From: Adlercreutzia faecimuris
GTDB taxonomy: Bacteria > Actinomycetota > Coriobacteriia > Coriobacteriales > Eggerthellaceae
Assembly: GCF_022669055.1 (NCBI RefSeq)
Contig: NZ_JAJMLW010000003.1
Coordinates: forward strand, 434,001 to 498,000
Direction of reading: 5' to 3'
Length of the DNA stretch: 64,000 nucleotides
Positions within the stretch are counted from its first letter, which is position 1. Each line of letters begins with the position of its first letter. Position numbers and translations under genes: made by a program. The notes below the pieces were generated by a model. The model worked only from the letters and a program-made list of their open reading frames with translations, was not told where the DNA came from and searched no databases. Below, one piece after another: positions 32,395 through 39,691 of this stretch.

Positions 32395-32466
32395 GGACAA
32401 CATCCAGCGAGGACAACACCCTACGTCCCCGTTGTCCCGTTCGTCCCCGTTGTCCCGTTGTCCGTT
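32395..32466 (-). repeat. REP-like repeat copy C (right end of RAYT element)
   Basis: GAGGACAACATCC (32393-32405) is followed by GGACAACACCCTACGTCCCC and GTTGTCC in the core hairpin, then CGTTCGTCCCCGTTGTCCC. The stretch 32421-32466 is an exact inverse copy of 31518-31563. Confidence 0.85.
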
Positions 32467-32577
32467 CCGCACGCCATCACCTTGGAGCCATGCGTTCCCG
32501 AAGGCAGAACATCGGCGCAACGGAGAGAGGTGAAGCTCCCGGCCTTTGAGTCGGAGGGTTTTTCATTCCCCTTGCGA

Positions 32578-32583
32578 TATACT
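32578..32583 (+). promoter_or_regulatory. -10 box of yjdF transcript
   Basis: TATACT, followed by a 130-nt leader before the yjdF start codon. No firm -35. The 380-bp span between the RAYT start and yjdF is thus filled by REP copy C, this promoter and the structured leader. Confidence 0.45.
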
Positions 32584-32589
32584 CTCCCC

Positions 32590-32708
32590 GAAGGTAAAAA
32601 CACGACCCCGTCGGGTAGTCGGGGTGCGGCCGCGCTCTTGCGACGAGCCGTCAGTAACCTGCCTCCTTGGTTGTCCCTCCTTCAGGTTCGTCACCGACAT
32701 AAAGGAGG
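32590..32708 (+). promoter_or_regulatory. Structured leader of yjdF, candidate yjdF-type riboswitch
   Basis: Hairpin ACCCCG/CGGGGT (32605-32610 with 32620-32625), then GACGAGCCGTCAG, then AACCTG/CAGGTT (32656-32661 with 32683-32688). The loop contains CCTCCTT twice (32662-32668 and 32676-32682), each able to mask the AAGGAGG ribosome site (32702-32708). The yjdF RNA motif is a known riboswitch class that responds to aza-aromatic compounds and precedes yjdF genes, mostly in Firmicutes. Assignment here is by gene context and the anti-Shine-Dalgarno logic, not by a covariance match. Confidence 0.55.
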
Positions 32709-32715
32709 AACAGCG

Positions 32716-33132
32716 ATGAGCCTGTGCAAACTCACCGTGCGCTTTAAGGAGCCGTTCTGGATCGGCCTCGTCGAGGTGGAGGACGGCGGCAGCTACAGCG
32801 TGGCGAGGCACGTCTTCGGCGCGGAGCCCACCACACCCGAGGTGTTCGACTTCATCCGCGACCATTGGAACGACCTGCGCTTCACGCACGAGGTCCAAAT
32901 CGAGACCCGGGAGGCCAAGCGCATCAACCCCAAGAGGCTCCGCCGCATGATCGAGAAGGAGATGCGGTCGGACGCCTGGCGCGGAACCAAGGCGCAGCAG
33001 ACCCTCGCAGAGCAACGCGAGGCGACTGCAGAGGCCGGCAAGACCTCGTCCCGGCAACGGAAGGAAGAGCACAAGCGCGAGCAGTTCGCCAAGCGGACGG
33101 AGAAGCGCAAGCAAAAGCATCGCGGCCGTTAG
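32716..33132 (+). CDS. yjdF: YjdF family protein (DUF2992)
   Basis: A 138-residue basic protein: CKLTVRFKEPFWIGLVEVED opens a small N-terminal fold, VARHVFGAEPTTPEVFDFI follows, then INPKRLRRMIEKEM and a Lys/Arg/Gln-rich helical tail ending KRKQKHRGR, the well-conserved YjdF C-terminus. Length equals the family norm. Function is unknown; genes of this family are commonly controlled by a riboswitch for azaaromatic molecules. ATG 32716 follows AAAGGAGGAACAGCG. Confidence 0.93.
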   Translation: MSLCKLTVRFKEPFWIGLVEVEDGGSYSVARHVFGAEPTTPEVFDFIRDHWNDLRFTHEVQIETREAKRINPKRLRRMIEKEMRSDAWRGTKAQQTLAEQREATAEAGKTSSRQRKEEHKREQFAKRTEKRKQKHRGR

Positions 33133-33281
33133 AAGACTTCCAGGGTCGCATAGTCTCGCCGTAGATTCTCAAGCCTCGTCCCCGCATGAACACCCCGCGA
33201 ATCGCAGGTGCTTTAGGGGGCCGCGTCCTGACGGCCTTGGACGCCGGCGAAGATCGTGGGCGCGGGGCGGGGCGAATGGGG

Positions 33282-33287
33282 TATAAT
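33282..33287 (+). promoter_or_regulatory. -10 box of tRNA-Gly
   Basis: Perfect TATAAT, 12 nt before the tRNA; no recognisable -35. Confidence 0.6.
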
Positions 33288-33299
33288 CTCCCTCGCCCT

Positions 33300-33373
33300 G
33301 CGGGCGTAGTTCATCGGTAGAACCGCAGCCTTCCAAGCTGCTGAGGCGGGTTCGACTCCCGTCGCCCGCTCCA
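33300..33373 (+). tRNA. tRNA-Gly(TCC)
   Basis: 74 nt with encoded CCA. Acceptor GCGGGCG pairs with CGCCCGC; anticodon loop CTTCCAA gives TCC; T-arm GCGGGTTCGACTCCCGT. Confidence 0.95.
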
Positions 33374-33385
33374 TAAGACGCAAGC

Positions 33386-33413
33386 GCGGCCCCCGTCATC
33401 CGACGGGGGCCGC
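33386..33413 (+). terminator. Terminator after tRNA-Gly
   Basis: A 12-bp perfect stem (33386-33397 with 33402-33413, GCGGCCCCCGTC) and 4-nt loop; trailing CTCATGT. Confidence 0.7.
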
Positions 33414-33483
33414 CTCATGTCAGGGGCGCGCGGGGCGCCTCGGTCTCGTGGGGGAGGGGAGGGCCGTCGCCCTCCGCCCCTTC

Positions 33484-33732
33484 CTAGGCTGCGGGGATCT
33501 TGTCGCGCAGGTAGGCGATGATGTCGTCGGACTCGTAGAGCGCCCGGCCGTTCACGACCAGGCACGGGACCTGCTTCTTGCCGCCGATGCGCACGAGGTC
33601 TTCCTGGTTGCCCGGCTGCAGGGTGTCGCGCTTGTCCATGGTCAGGCCGTTGGCGTCCATGAACCGCAGCACCTTCACGCAGAACGGGCAGCTCTTCTTG
33701 TAGTACAGGGTGTGGTCTTGCAGGTAGTTCAT
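33484..33732 (-). CDS. Glutaredoxin-like protein
   Basis: An 82-residue thioredoxin-fold protein with the CPFC active site (residues 15-18) in LYYKKSCPFCVKVLRFMDAN, the cis-proline in KQVPCLVV and ESDDIIAYL for substrate binding. The upstream in-frame reading is excluded because GGAGAAGAGCC places the start at 33732. It probably reduces disulfides or carries an iron-sulfur cluster; glutathione dependence is not established in Coriobacteriia. It stands alone between two tRNA genes. Confidence 0.93.
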   Translation of the reverse strand: MNYLQDHTLYYKKSCPFCVKVLRFMDANGLTMDKRDTLQPGNQEDLVRIGGKKQVPCLVVNGRALYESDDIIAYLRDKIPAA

Positions 33733-33850
33733 AGGCTCTTCTCCTTTGCGATCACCGACCCAGTGTAAGGGGCCGCGCCCGGAAACGACGAGCCGCCTGC
33801 TCATCTTGTTGCGCAACGGTTGCCGATCCTTAAGGCCCCGTAAGAGAGAA

Positions 33851-33877
33851 GGCCGGGCGGGGAGTCCCGGCCCGGCC
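33851..33877 (-). terminator. Terminator of tRNA-Arg
   Basis: GGCCGGG (33851-33857) pairs with CCCGGCC (33871-33877), with GGG/CCC extending inside; followed on the minus strand by TTCTCTCTTA. Confidence 0.7.
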
Positions 33878-33888
33878 GCTGCGGCGGA

Positions 33889-33964
<76 letters not shown>

Positions 33965-33973
33965 GTGACGGCC

Positions 33974-33979
33974 ATTATA
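33974..33979 (-). promoter_or_regulatory. -10 box of tRNA-Arg
   Basis: Perfect TATAAT on the minus strand, 9 nt before the tRNA; no clear -35. Confidence 0.55.
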
Positions 33980-34053
33980 GCGCAGCGCCCGCCCGCCCCC
34001 GGCGGGAAAGCCGCCCGGCGCCCCGGCGCCCCGGGCCCCGGCACGCGGGCGCG

Positions 34054-34080
34054 GGACAACATCCTACGTCCCCGTTGTCC
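34054..34080 (-). repeat. REP-like repeat copy D
   Basis: GGACAAC (34054-34060), ATCCTACGTCCCC, GTTGTCC (34074-34080), extended outside by GGGCGC/GCGCCC. It lies 22 nt after the PucR-type gene's stop and upstream of tRNA-Arg, and could end the regulator transcript. Confidence 0.85.
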
Positions 34081-34102
34081 GCGCCCGCGCGCGGCGGGCG
34101 CG

Positions 34103-35683
34103 CTACTCGGTCAGCAGGTAGAGCACGCGCAGGTACATCCGCAGGTCGGGGTCGTCCAGGCTGCCGCCCACGAGCCGCCGTATCTTCTCCAGGCGGTAGG
34201 TCACTGTGTTGCGGTGCATGTGCATGAGGTCGCACACCACGTTGACGCGCCCCTCGCTGTGCAGGTAGACGCGCAGGATCTCCAGGTCGTTGGTGCCGCG
34301 CTCCCGATCGGCGGCGCGCAGGGCGGAGAGCGGGTTGGGGGATGCCAGGAGCCGCGCCACGAACTTCTCGGACCGGGCGAAGGGGTCGGTGGCGAAGTAG
34401 GGGAAGTACCGGCGGAAGCGGAACACGTCCTCGGTGCCCGTCCCCGGCTCGTCGAAGGCCAGGTAGCGCCGCGACTTGCGCCGCCCGTACTTGAGCGCGA
34501 TGCGCGCCTTCTCCAGCGCCAGCGCCGCCTCGTCGAGCCGCTCGAACTTCTCGGAGACGCCCACTTCCACCCGCATGCGGTGCGCCAGGCTGAACACCTC
34601 TTCCTCCATCGCGGCGATGCGCCCGCGCCGCTCGTCGGGCGCGCACAGGAGCACGGCCACGCGCTGGCCGTTGATGGCCACCTTGCACGACGGCTCGCTC
34701 TCGAGCACCTTCTTGGCGAAGTAGTTGGGCGACCCGGCGCGCCAGGTGTTGTCGGACACGCACAGCTCGAACAGCCCCGTGAGCGGCAGCCCGTGCAGCT
34801 TGGCGTGCTCGGCCAGCTGGGGCTCGTCGTAGACGTTGCCGGTCAGGAGCTCGCGCAGGAAGTAGGAGTAGCTCTGCTCGAGCGGGTTCTCCAGGCGCCA
34901 GTGGCGCTCCAGGCACGCCTCCACCTTCTTGGCCAGCAGGTTGAACAGGAACAGCTGCGAGGTGGATATCTCGGAGGGCGACACCATGACCAGGTGGGCG
35001 GCGTAGCTGCCGCGCTGGTGGATGACGCGGTCGAGGGTGGGGTAGGGGCACAGCGCCGTGGGCGCGTTGTGCACGGCCGTCCACTCCTGGTGCTCCCAGG
35101 TGCGCATGAGCCCGTGCTCGCGCGCCACCCGGATGGTGTCGGGGCTGTAGCAGCCGTTCTTGACCAGGTAGGCGGTGCGCTCGTCGATCGGCGCTATGTT
35201 GGGCGTGTGGGCGATGTAGGAGAACGTGGAGTCGGACAGCGCCACGAAGCACCCGAGCACCGGCTCGGAGGCCTTGAGCAGGTCCTGGTTGATGCAGCCC
35301 TCTTCCAGCATGGCGCTCATCTGGTCGTTCCACTGGACGACGCGCATGAGGTGGCGCTGGACCCGGTCGGCCAGCAGCTCGGGGGAAAGGGCGCTGCGGA
35401 CGTAGACGTCGTCGTTGCCGGCGGCGAGCACCTCGGGCACCGGGTCGCGCGGGCCCAAGACCACCACGCGCCGGCCGGGGGTGCCGGCCTCGCGCAGCTC
35501 GGCGAGGGCGCGCGGGCCCATGAAGCGCAGGGTGTCGTCCTCGCCCTCCGCGACGGCGGGCGCCTCCTGGTCGAGGAAGGCGGACACCCACGAGAACAGG
35601 GCGCGGGGATGCTGGGGCTCCTTGACCACGGTGATGCCCTGGTCGAGGAAGTATCCCGTGAGCATATCGAGGGGGAACTGCAT
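34103..35683 (-). CDS. PucR/CdaR-type transcriptional regulator
   Basis: A 526-residue protein whose last 60 residues (ILRVYLHSEGRVNVVCDLMHMHRNTVTYRLEKIRRL) form the PucR C-terminal helix-turn-helix with the HRNTVTYRL signature. The middle is a GGDEF-like/CdaR domain and the N-terminus is a variable sensory unit. Start 35683 was chosen because AAAGGATG lies 8 nt upstream; an in-frame ATG at 35692 is an alternative. It is divergent from arcA across a 407-bp gap, so it probably regulates the arginine deiminase operon. The effector, perhaps arginine or a pathway intermediate, is inference. Confidence 0.88.
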   Translation of the reverse strand: MQFPLDMLTGYFLDQGITVVKEPQHPRALFSWVSAFLDQEAPAVAEGEDDTLRFMGPRALAELREAGTPGRRVVVLGPRDPVPEVLAAGNDDVYVRSALSPELLADRVQRHLMRVVQWNDQMSAMLEEGCINQDLLKASEPVLGCFVALSDSTFSYIAHTPNIAPIDERTAYLVKNGCYSPDTIRVAREHGLMRTWEHQEWTAVHNAPTALCPYPTLDRVIHQRGSYAAHLVMVSPSEISTSQLFLFNLLAKKVEACLERHWRLENPLEQSYSYFLRELLTGNVYDEPQLAEHAKLHGLPLTGLFELCVSDNTWRAGSPNYFAKKVLESEPSCKVAINGQRVAVLLCAPDERRGRIAAMEEEVFSLAHRMRVEVGVSEKFERLDEAALALEKARIALKYGRRKSRRYLAFDEPGTGTEDVFRFRRYFPYFATDPFARSEKFVARLLASPNPLSALRAADRERGTNDLEILRVYLHSEGRVNVVCDLMHMHRNTVTYRLEKIRRLVGGSLDDPDLRMYLRVLYLLTE

Positions 35684-36090
35684 GGGCAACATCCTTTCGC
35701 CTTCGTTTACCAACCGTTGACGAATCTTTTCCTCCATGAGGGGGAGGAGGAATGATATGGCAATTATACACAAATGATCTTTTAAGTGTTGTTCACCATG
35801 CACATATCTAATGGCCGATGGGCCCTCTAGAATGGGCGGCACAAGGCCGAGGGGCCGCACCCGTGGCAAGCACCGGCGAACCGCCGCCCGCACCCTGCGA
35901 CCTCCCGCCTCCGCCCGGTAACGCGGCGGTGTCGCGGGAGTTCCAAGTTGTCAAGGCAATGATCGCCGTGATTGTCCCGATCACCCTCCGGTGTCATCGT
36001 AGGACGTGCTGAGGCGCGGCCGCGGGACGCCGGGGCGCGGCGCCGAGGCGACAAGGAAACCCACAAGACACATGGATAGGAGGGCTCTTT
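35684..36090. promoter_or_regulatory. Divergent control region of regulator gene and arcA
   Basis: 407 bp without a gene. On the minus strand a TATAAT (35768-35763) serves the regulator. On the plus strand TAGAAT (35828-35833) would give arcA a 250-nt leader. A short dyad, GTGAT-TGTCCCG-ATCAC, lies near 35969-35985. The left 100 bp are clearly AT-rich, as expected of promoters. The arcA ribosome site is AGGAGGGC. Confidence 0.55.
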
Positions 36091-37311
36091 ATGGCTGGTG
36101 TGAACGTCCCTAGCGAGATCATGCCCCTAAAGAAAGTTCTGCTGCACCGACCGGGTGACGAGCTGCTCAACCTCACGCCGAACACCCTGGAGGAACTGCT
36201 CTTCGACGACATCCCGTTCCTGAAGGTCGCCCAGGAGGAGCACGACGCGTTCGCCAAGATCCTGCGTGACGAGGGCGTCGAGGTCGTCTACCTCGAGGAC
36301 CTGATGGCCGAGGTGCTCGACCTGTACCCCGAGCTTCGCGAGAAGTTCCTCAAGCAGTGGATCTTCGAGGCGGGCATCCGCACCGATCGCTACCAGAAGA
36401 TCATCTACGACTACCTGAACGACAACTATCCCACCAACAAGGAGCTCGTGCTCAAGACGATGGCGGGCATCAACCTGCAGGAGCTGCACACCGACAAGTC
36501 CAACTCCCTGGTCGACCTCGTCAGCGACGCCTCCAAGCTGGTGTGCGCCCCGATGCCGAACCTGTACTTCACCCGCGACCCGTTCGCGATGATCGGCAAC
36601 GGCGTGTCCATCAACCGCATGTACTCCGAGACCCGCAACCGCGAGACCATCTACGGCGAGTACATCTTCAAGTACCATCCGGACCTCCAGGACGTGCCGG
36701 AGTACTACAGCCGCTACAACACCTTCCACATCGAGGGCGGCGACATCCTCAACATCAACGACAAGGTGCTCGCCATCGGCATCTCCCAGCGCACCGAGCC
36801 GGATGCCATCGACCAGATCGCGAAGAACATCTTCGAGTCCGATTCCCCCATCGAGACGATCCTGGCCTTCAACATCCCGAACTCCCGCGCCTTCATGCAC
36901 CTCGACACGGTGTTCACCCAGATCGACTATGACAAGTTCACCATCCATCCCGGCATCATGGGCCCGCTGACGGTGTTCGAGATCAAGTCGGACGGCAAGG
37001 GCGGCATCAAGGTTCGCGAGCGCAACGAGACCCTCGAGGAGATCCTCACCGAGTACGTCGGGCGCCCCGTCACCCTGATCCCCTGCGGCGGCGGCGACCG
37101 CATCGCGGCCGAGCGCGAGCAGTGGAACGACGGTTCCAACACCCTGTGCATCCGCCCCGGTACCGTGGTCGTCTACGAGCGCAACGACGTCACCAACGCG
37201 GTGCTCGAGGAGGCCGGCATCAACGTCCTGCAGATGCCCTCCGCCGAGCTGTCCCGCGGCCGTGGCGGCCCGCGCTGCATGTCGATGCCCCTCTGGCGCG
37301 ACGCTGAGTAG
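36091..37311 (+). CDS. arcA: Arginine deiminase
   Basis: A 406-residue guanidino-group hydrolase converting arginine to citrulline and ammonia. Marks are PNLYFTRDPFAMIG (substrate loop), FHIEGGD (catalytic His), and the nucleophile Cys396 in RGGPRCMSMPL at the C-terminus. First gene of arcA-arcB-arcC-transporter, the anaerobic arginine pathway that yields one ATP per arginine. Length is the family norm. A stem-loop separates it from arcB. Confidence 0.98.
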   Translation: MAGVNVPSEIMPLKKVLLHRPGDELLNLTPNTLEELLFDDIPFLKVAQEEHDAFAKILRDEGVEVVYLEDLMAEVLDLYPELREKFLKQWIFEAGIRTDRYQKIIYDYLNDNYPTNKELVLKTMAGINLQELHTDKSNSLVDLVSDASKLVCAPMPNLYFTRDPFAMIGNGVSINRMYSETRNRETIYGEYIFKYHPDLQDVPEYYSRYNTFHIEGGDILNINDKVLAIGISQRTEPDAIDQIAKNIFESDSPIETILAFNIPNSRAFMHLDTVFTQIDYDKFTIHPGIMGPLTVFEIKSDGKGGIKVRERNETLEEILTEYVGRPVTLIPCGGGDRIAAEREQWNDGSNTLCIRPGTVVVYERNDVTNAVLEEAGINVLQMPSAELSRGRGGPRCMSMPLWRDAE

Positions 37312-37322
37312 CACCCCATCCC

Positions 37323-37368
37323 CCGGGATCGTCGGCCGGCCTTCCGGCCGCCGGTCCCGGCTTTTGGT
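37323..37368 (+). terminator. Stem-loop with T-run between arcA and arcB
   Basis: CCGGGATCGTCGGCCGG and CCGGCCGCCGGTCCCGG pair imperfectly around CCTT and are followed by CTTTTGGTTTT. It looks like a partial terminator or a protective mRNA 3' end that raises arcA over arcB levels. Confidence 0.6.
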
Positions 37369-37425
37369 TTTGCGCCGGGCCCCGCGCCCGGCCCCCCGTA
37401 CCCCTCCTATGAAAGGAAGCGCATT

Positions 37426-38421
37426 ATGCCCGTCAACCTCTCCGGCCGCAGCTTCACCAAGATCCTCGACTTCACCCCCGACGAGATCCAGTACCTCGTC
37501 GACGTGGCCAAGACGTTCAAGAACCTGAAGCGCAACGGCGTGCCGCACCGCTACCTCGAGGGCAAGAACATCGTCCTGCTCTTCGAGAAGACCTCCACCC
37601 GTACCCGCTGCTCCTTCGAGGTTGCCGGCTACGACCTGGGCATGGGCGTCACCTACCTCGATCCCGGCAGCTCCCAGATGGGCAAGAAGGAGTCCATCGA
37701 GGACACCGGCCGCGTCCTCGGCCGCTTCTACGACGGCATTGAGTACCGCGGCTTCTCCCAGGACCTCGTCGAGGAGCTGGCGAAGGTGTCCGGCGTGCCG
37801 GTGTGGAACGGCCTCACCGACAAGTTCCACCCCACGCAGATGATCGCCGACCTGCTGACCATCGAGGAGAACTTCCCGATGGGCGTCAAGGGCCTGAAGT
37901 TCGTCTTCTTCGGCGACCTGCGCAACAACATGGGCAACTCCCTCATGGTGCTCGGCGCCAAGATGGGCATGCACTTCGTGGGTTGCGGCCCGAAGGAGCT
38001 CATGCCCGAGCCCGAGCTGATCGAGACCTGCAAGGAGATCGCCGCCCAGACCGGCGCCACCATCACCTTCACCGATGACGCCAAGGAGGCCGCGAAGGAC
38101 GCCGACGTGCTCTACACCGACATCTGGGTGTCCATGGGCGAGCCGGCCGAGCTGTGGGCCGAGCGCATCAAGCTGCTCAAGCCCTTCCAGGTGAACAGCG
38201 AGCTCATGGGCCTCGCCCACAAGGACGCCATCTTCATGCACTGCCTGCCCTCCTTCCACGACACCCAGACCACCATCGGCGAGGACGTCCATGAGAAGTT
38301 CGGCCTGGAGGAGATGGAGGTCACCGACGAGGTGTTCGAGTCCGCCCAGTCCAAGGTCTTCGACGAGGCCGAGAACCGCATGCACACCATCAAGGCGATC
38401 ATGTACGCGACCCTGCGCTAA
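37426..38421 (+). CDS. arcB: Ornithine carbamoyltransferase, catabolic
   Basis: A 331-residue enzyme with the carbamoyl-phosphate motif FEKTSTRTRCSFE (STRTR), the ornithine loop HCLPSFHD and DPGSSQMGKKES. In this operon it works in the reverse direction, splitting citrulline into ornithine and carbamoyl phosphate. ATG 37426 follows GAAAGGAAGCGCATT. Codon use is strongly biased to C-ending codons, suggesting high expression. Confidence 0.97.
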   Translation: MPVNLSGRSFTKILDFTPDEIQYLVDVAKTFKNLKRNGVPHRYLEGKNIVLLFEKTSTRTRCSFEVAGYDLGMGVTYLDPGSSQMGKKESIEDTGRVLGRFYDGIEYRGFSQDLVEELAKVSGVPVWNGLTDKFHPTQMIADLLTIEENFPMGVKGLKFVFFGDLRNNMGNSLMVLGAKMGMHFVGCGPKELMPEPELIETCKEIAAQTGATITFTDDAKEAAKDADVLYTDIWVSMGEPAELWAERIKLLKPFQVNSELMGLAHKDAIFMHCLPSFHDTQTTIGEDVHEKFGLEEMEVTDEVFESAQSKVFDEAENRMHTIKAIMYATLR

Positions 38422-38451
38422 CCCCGCCTAAGACTCCCGCATCAGCCCGCG

Positions 38452-38496
38452 CGGGCCCCTCGGGGCCCGCAAAGGGGGAGGCCGAGCGCCTCCCCT
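38452..38496 (+). other. Two tandem stem-loops between arcB and arcC
   Basis: GCGGGCCCC/GGGGCCCGC (38452-38471) and GGGGAGGC/GCCTCCCC (38476-38496). Both are perfect stems of 8-9 bp without a U-run, pointing to RNA stability or processing signals. Confidence 0.55.
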
Positions 38497-38548
38497 GGGC
38501 CGCTGCGTCCCCTTTCCCGCCCCGAGACCCTAAGAGTGGTGATCAACC

Positions 38549-39505
38549 ATGGCATATCAGAAAGGCGACGGCAAGAGCGTCGTCATCGCCCTCGGCGGCA
38601 ACGCCCTGGGCAACACCCCCCAAGAGCAGCTGAAGCTGGTCGAGGGCACCGCCGTCCACATCGTCGACATGATCGCCGAGGGCATCAACGTCGTGGTCTC
38701 CCACGGCAACGGCCCCCAGGTCGGCATGATCAACAACGCGTTCGACTACGCCCACGACCACGACGGCAAGACCCCGGACATGCCGTTCCCCGAGTGCGGG
38801 GCCATGTCCCAGGGCTACATCGGCTACCAGCTGTCCCAGGCCATCCTGAACGAGCTGAAGCGCCGCTCCATCATGCGCTCCACGGCGTCGGTCATCACCC
38901 AGACCGTCGTCTACCCCGATGACCCGGCCTTCGCCGACCCGACCAAGCCCGTCGGCCCGTTCCTCACCGAGGAGGAGGCCCAGAAGCGGGCCGCCGAGAC
39001 CGGCGCCACCTACAAGGAGGACGCCGGGCGCGGCTGGCGCATGGTGGTCGCGAGCCCCAAGCCCCAGCGCATCGTCGAGTTCGACGCCATCAAGGACCTC
39101 ATGGACGACGGCTACGTCGTCATCGCGGCCGGTGGCGGCGGCGTGCCGGTGATCGAGCGCAACGACTCCTACGAGGGCGTGCCCGCGGTCATCGACAAGG
39201 ACCGCTCGAGCGCCAAGCTGGCCGCCGACTTCAAGGCCGACATGCTGGTGATCCTCACCGCCGTCGAGAAGGTGGCCATCAACTTCAACACGCCCGACCA
39301 GAAGTCCATCGACACCATGACCATCGCCGAGGCCAACAAGTACATCGAGGAGGGCCAGTTCGCGCCCGGCTCGATGCTGCCGAAGGTCCAGGCCTGCATC
39401 GAGTACCTGGAGGCCTACCCTCAGGGCAAGGCGCTCATCACGTCGCTCGAGTGTGCGGCCGCCGGCCTCAAGGGCGAGACGGGCACCGTCATCACGGCCG
39501 ACTAG
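38549..39505 (+). CDS. arcC: Carbamate kinase
   Basis: A 318-residue amino-acid-kinase-fold enzyme: VVIALGGNALG at the N-terminus, SHGNGPQVG, AAGGGGVPVI and VDKDRSSAKLA-type region (VIDKDRSSAKLAADFKADMLVILT) and KALITSLECAAAGLKGETGT at the end. It transfers phosphate from carbamoyl phosphate to ADP, the ATP-yielding step of the pathway. ATG 38549 follows AGAGTGGTGATCAACC, a weak ribosome site, so a hairpin-dependent or coupled mode is possible. Confidence 0.97.
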   Translation: MAYQKGDGKSVVIALGGNALGNTPQEQLKLVEGTAVHIVDMIAEGINVVVSHGNGPQVGMINNAFDYAHDHDGKTPDMPFPECGAMSQGYIGYQLSQAILNELKRRSIMRSTASVITQTVVYPDDPAFADPTKPVGPFLTEEEAQKRAAETGATYKEDAGRGWRMVVASPKPQRIVEFDAIKDLMDDGYVVIAAGGGGVPVIERNDSYEGVPAVIDKDRSSAKLAADFKADMLVILTAVEKVAINFNTPDQKSIDTMTIAEANKYIEEGQFAPGSMLPKVQACIEYLEAYPQGKALITSLECAAAGLKGETGTVITAD

Positions 39506-39560
39506 GCCCCACCGGGCCCGGCGGCCGTGGGAGCCGCCCGAGCCCCCGATCGCACCACCT

Positions 39561-39591
39561 GGGCGCCCCGGCCCCCATGGCCGGGACGCCC
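39561..39591 (+). other. Stem-loop between arcC and transporter gene
   Basis: GGGCGCCCCGGCC (39561 on) pairs with GGCCGGGACGCCC (to 39591) with one mismatch around CCCAT. No U-run. Third of three intergenic hairpins in this operon. Confidence 0.55.
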
Positions 39592-39691
39592 GCCCTCCAT
39601 CGACGACGGTCATCCTGCTCACATGACGTCGCCGATGCAGGGCGAGCCCACCGGATCTGTAACCGAAAAGCTTGAAAAGGAGGGGTAACCT

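Larger units (their letters stand above)
31513..32466. mobile_element. RAYT element: tyrosine transposase gene flanked by inverted REP sequences
   Basis: AACGGACAACGGGACAACGG (start of a 46-nt segment, 31518-31563) reappears in exact inverse at 32421-32466, and the RAYT gene lies between. Each end also has the REP core hairpin (GGGACAA/TTGTCCC at the left end; GGACAAC/GTTGTCC at the right). No target-site duplication is evident. Size about 0.95 kb. RAYTs act as single-copy domesticated transposases that mobilise REP sequences. Confidence 0.85.

Noticed and set aside
32336-32419. N-terminal extension of the RAYT protein
   Set aside because: The extra residues would be encoded by the right-end repeat and do not look like RAYT sequence.
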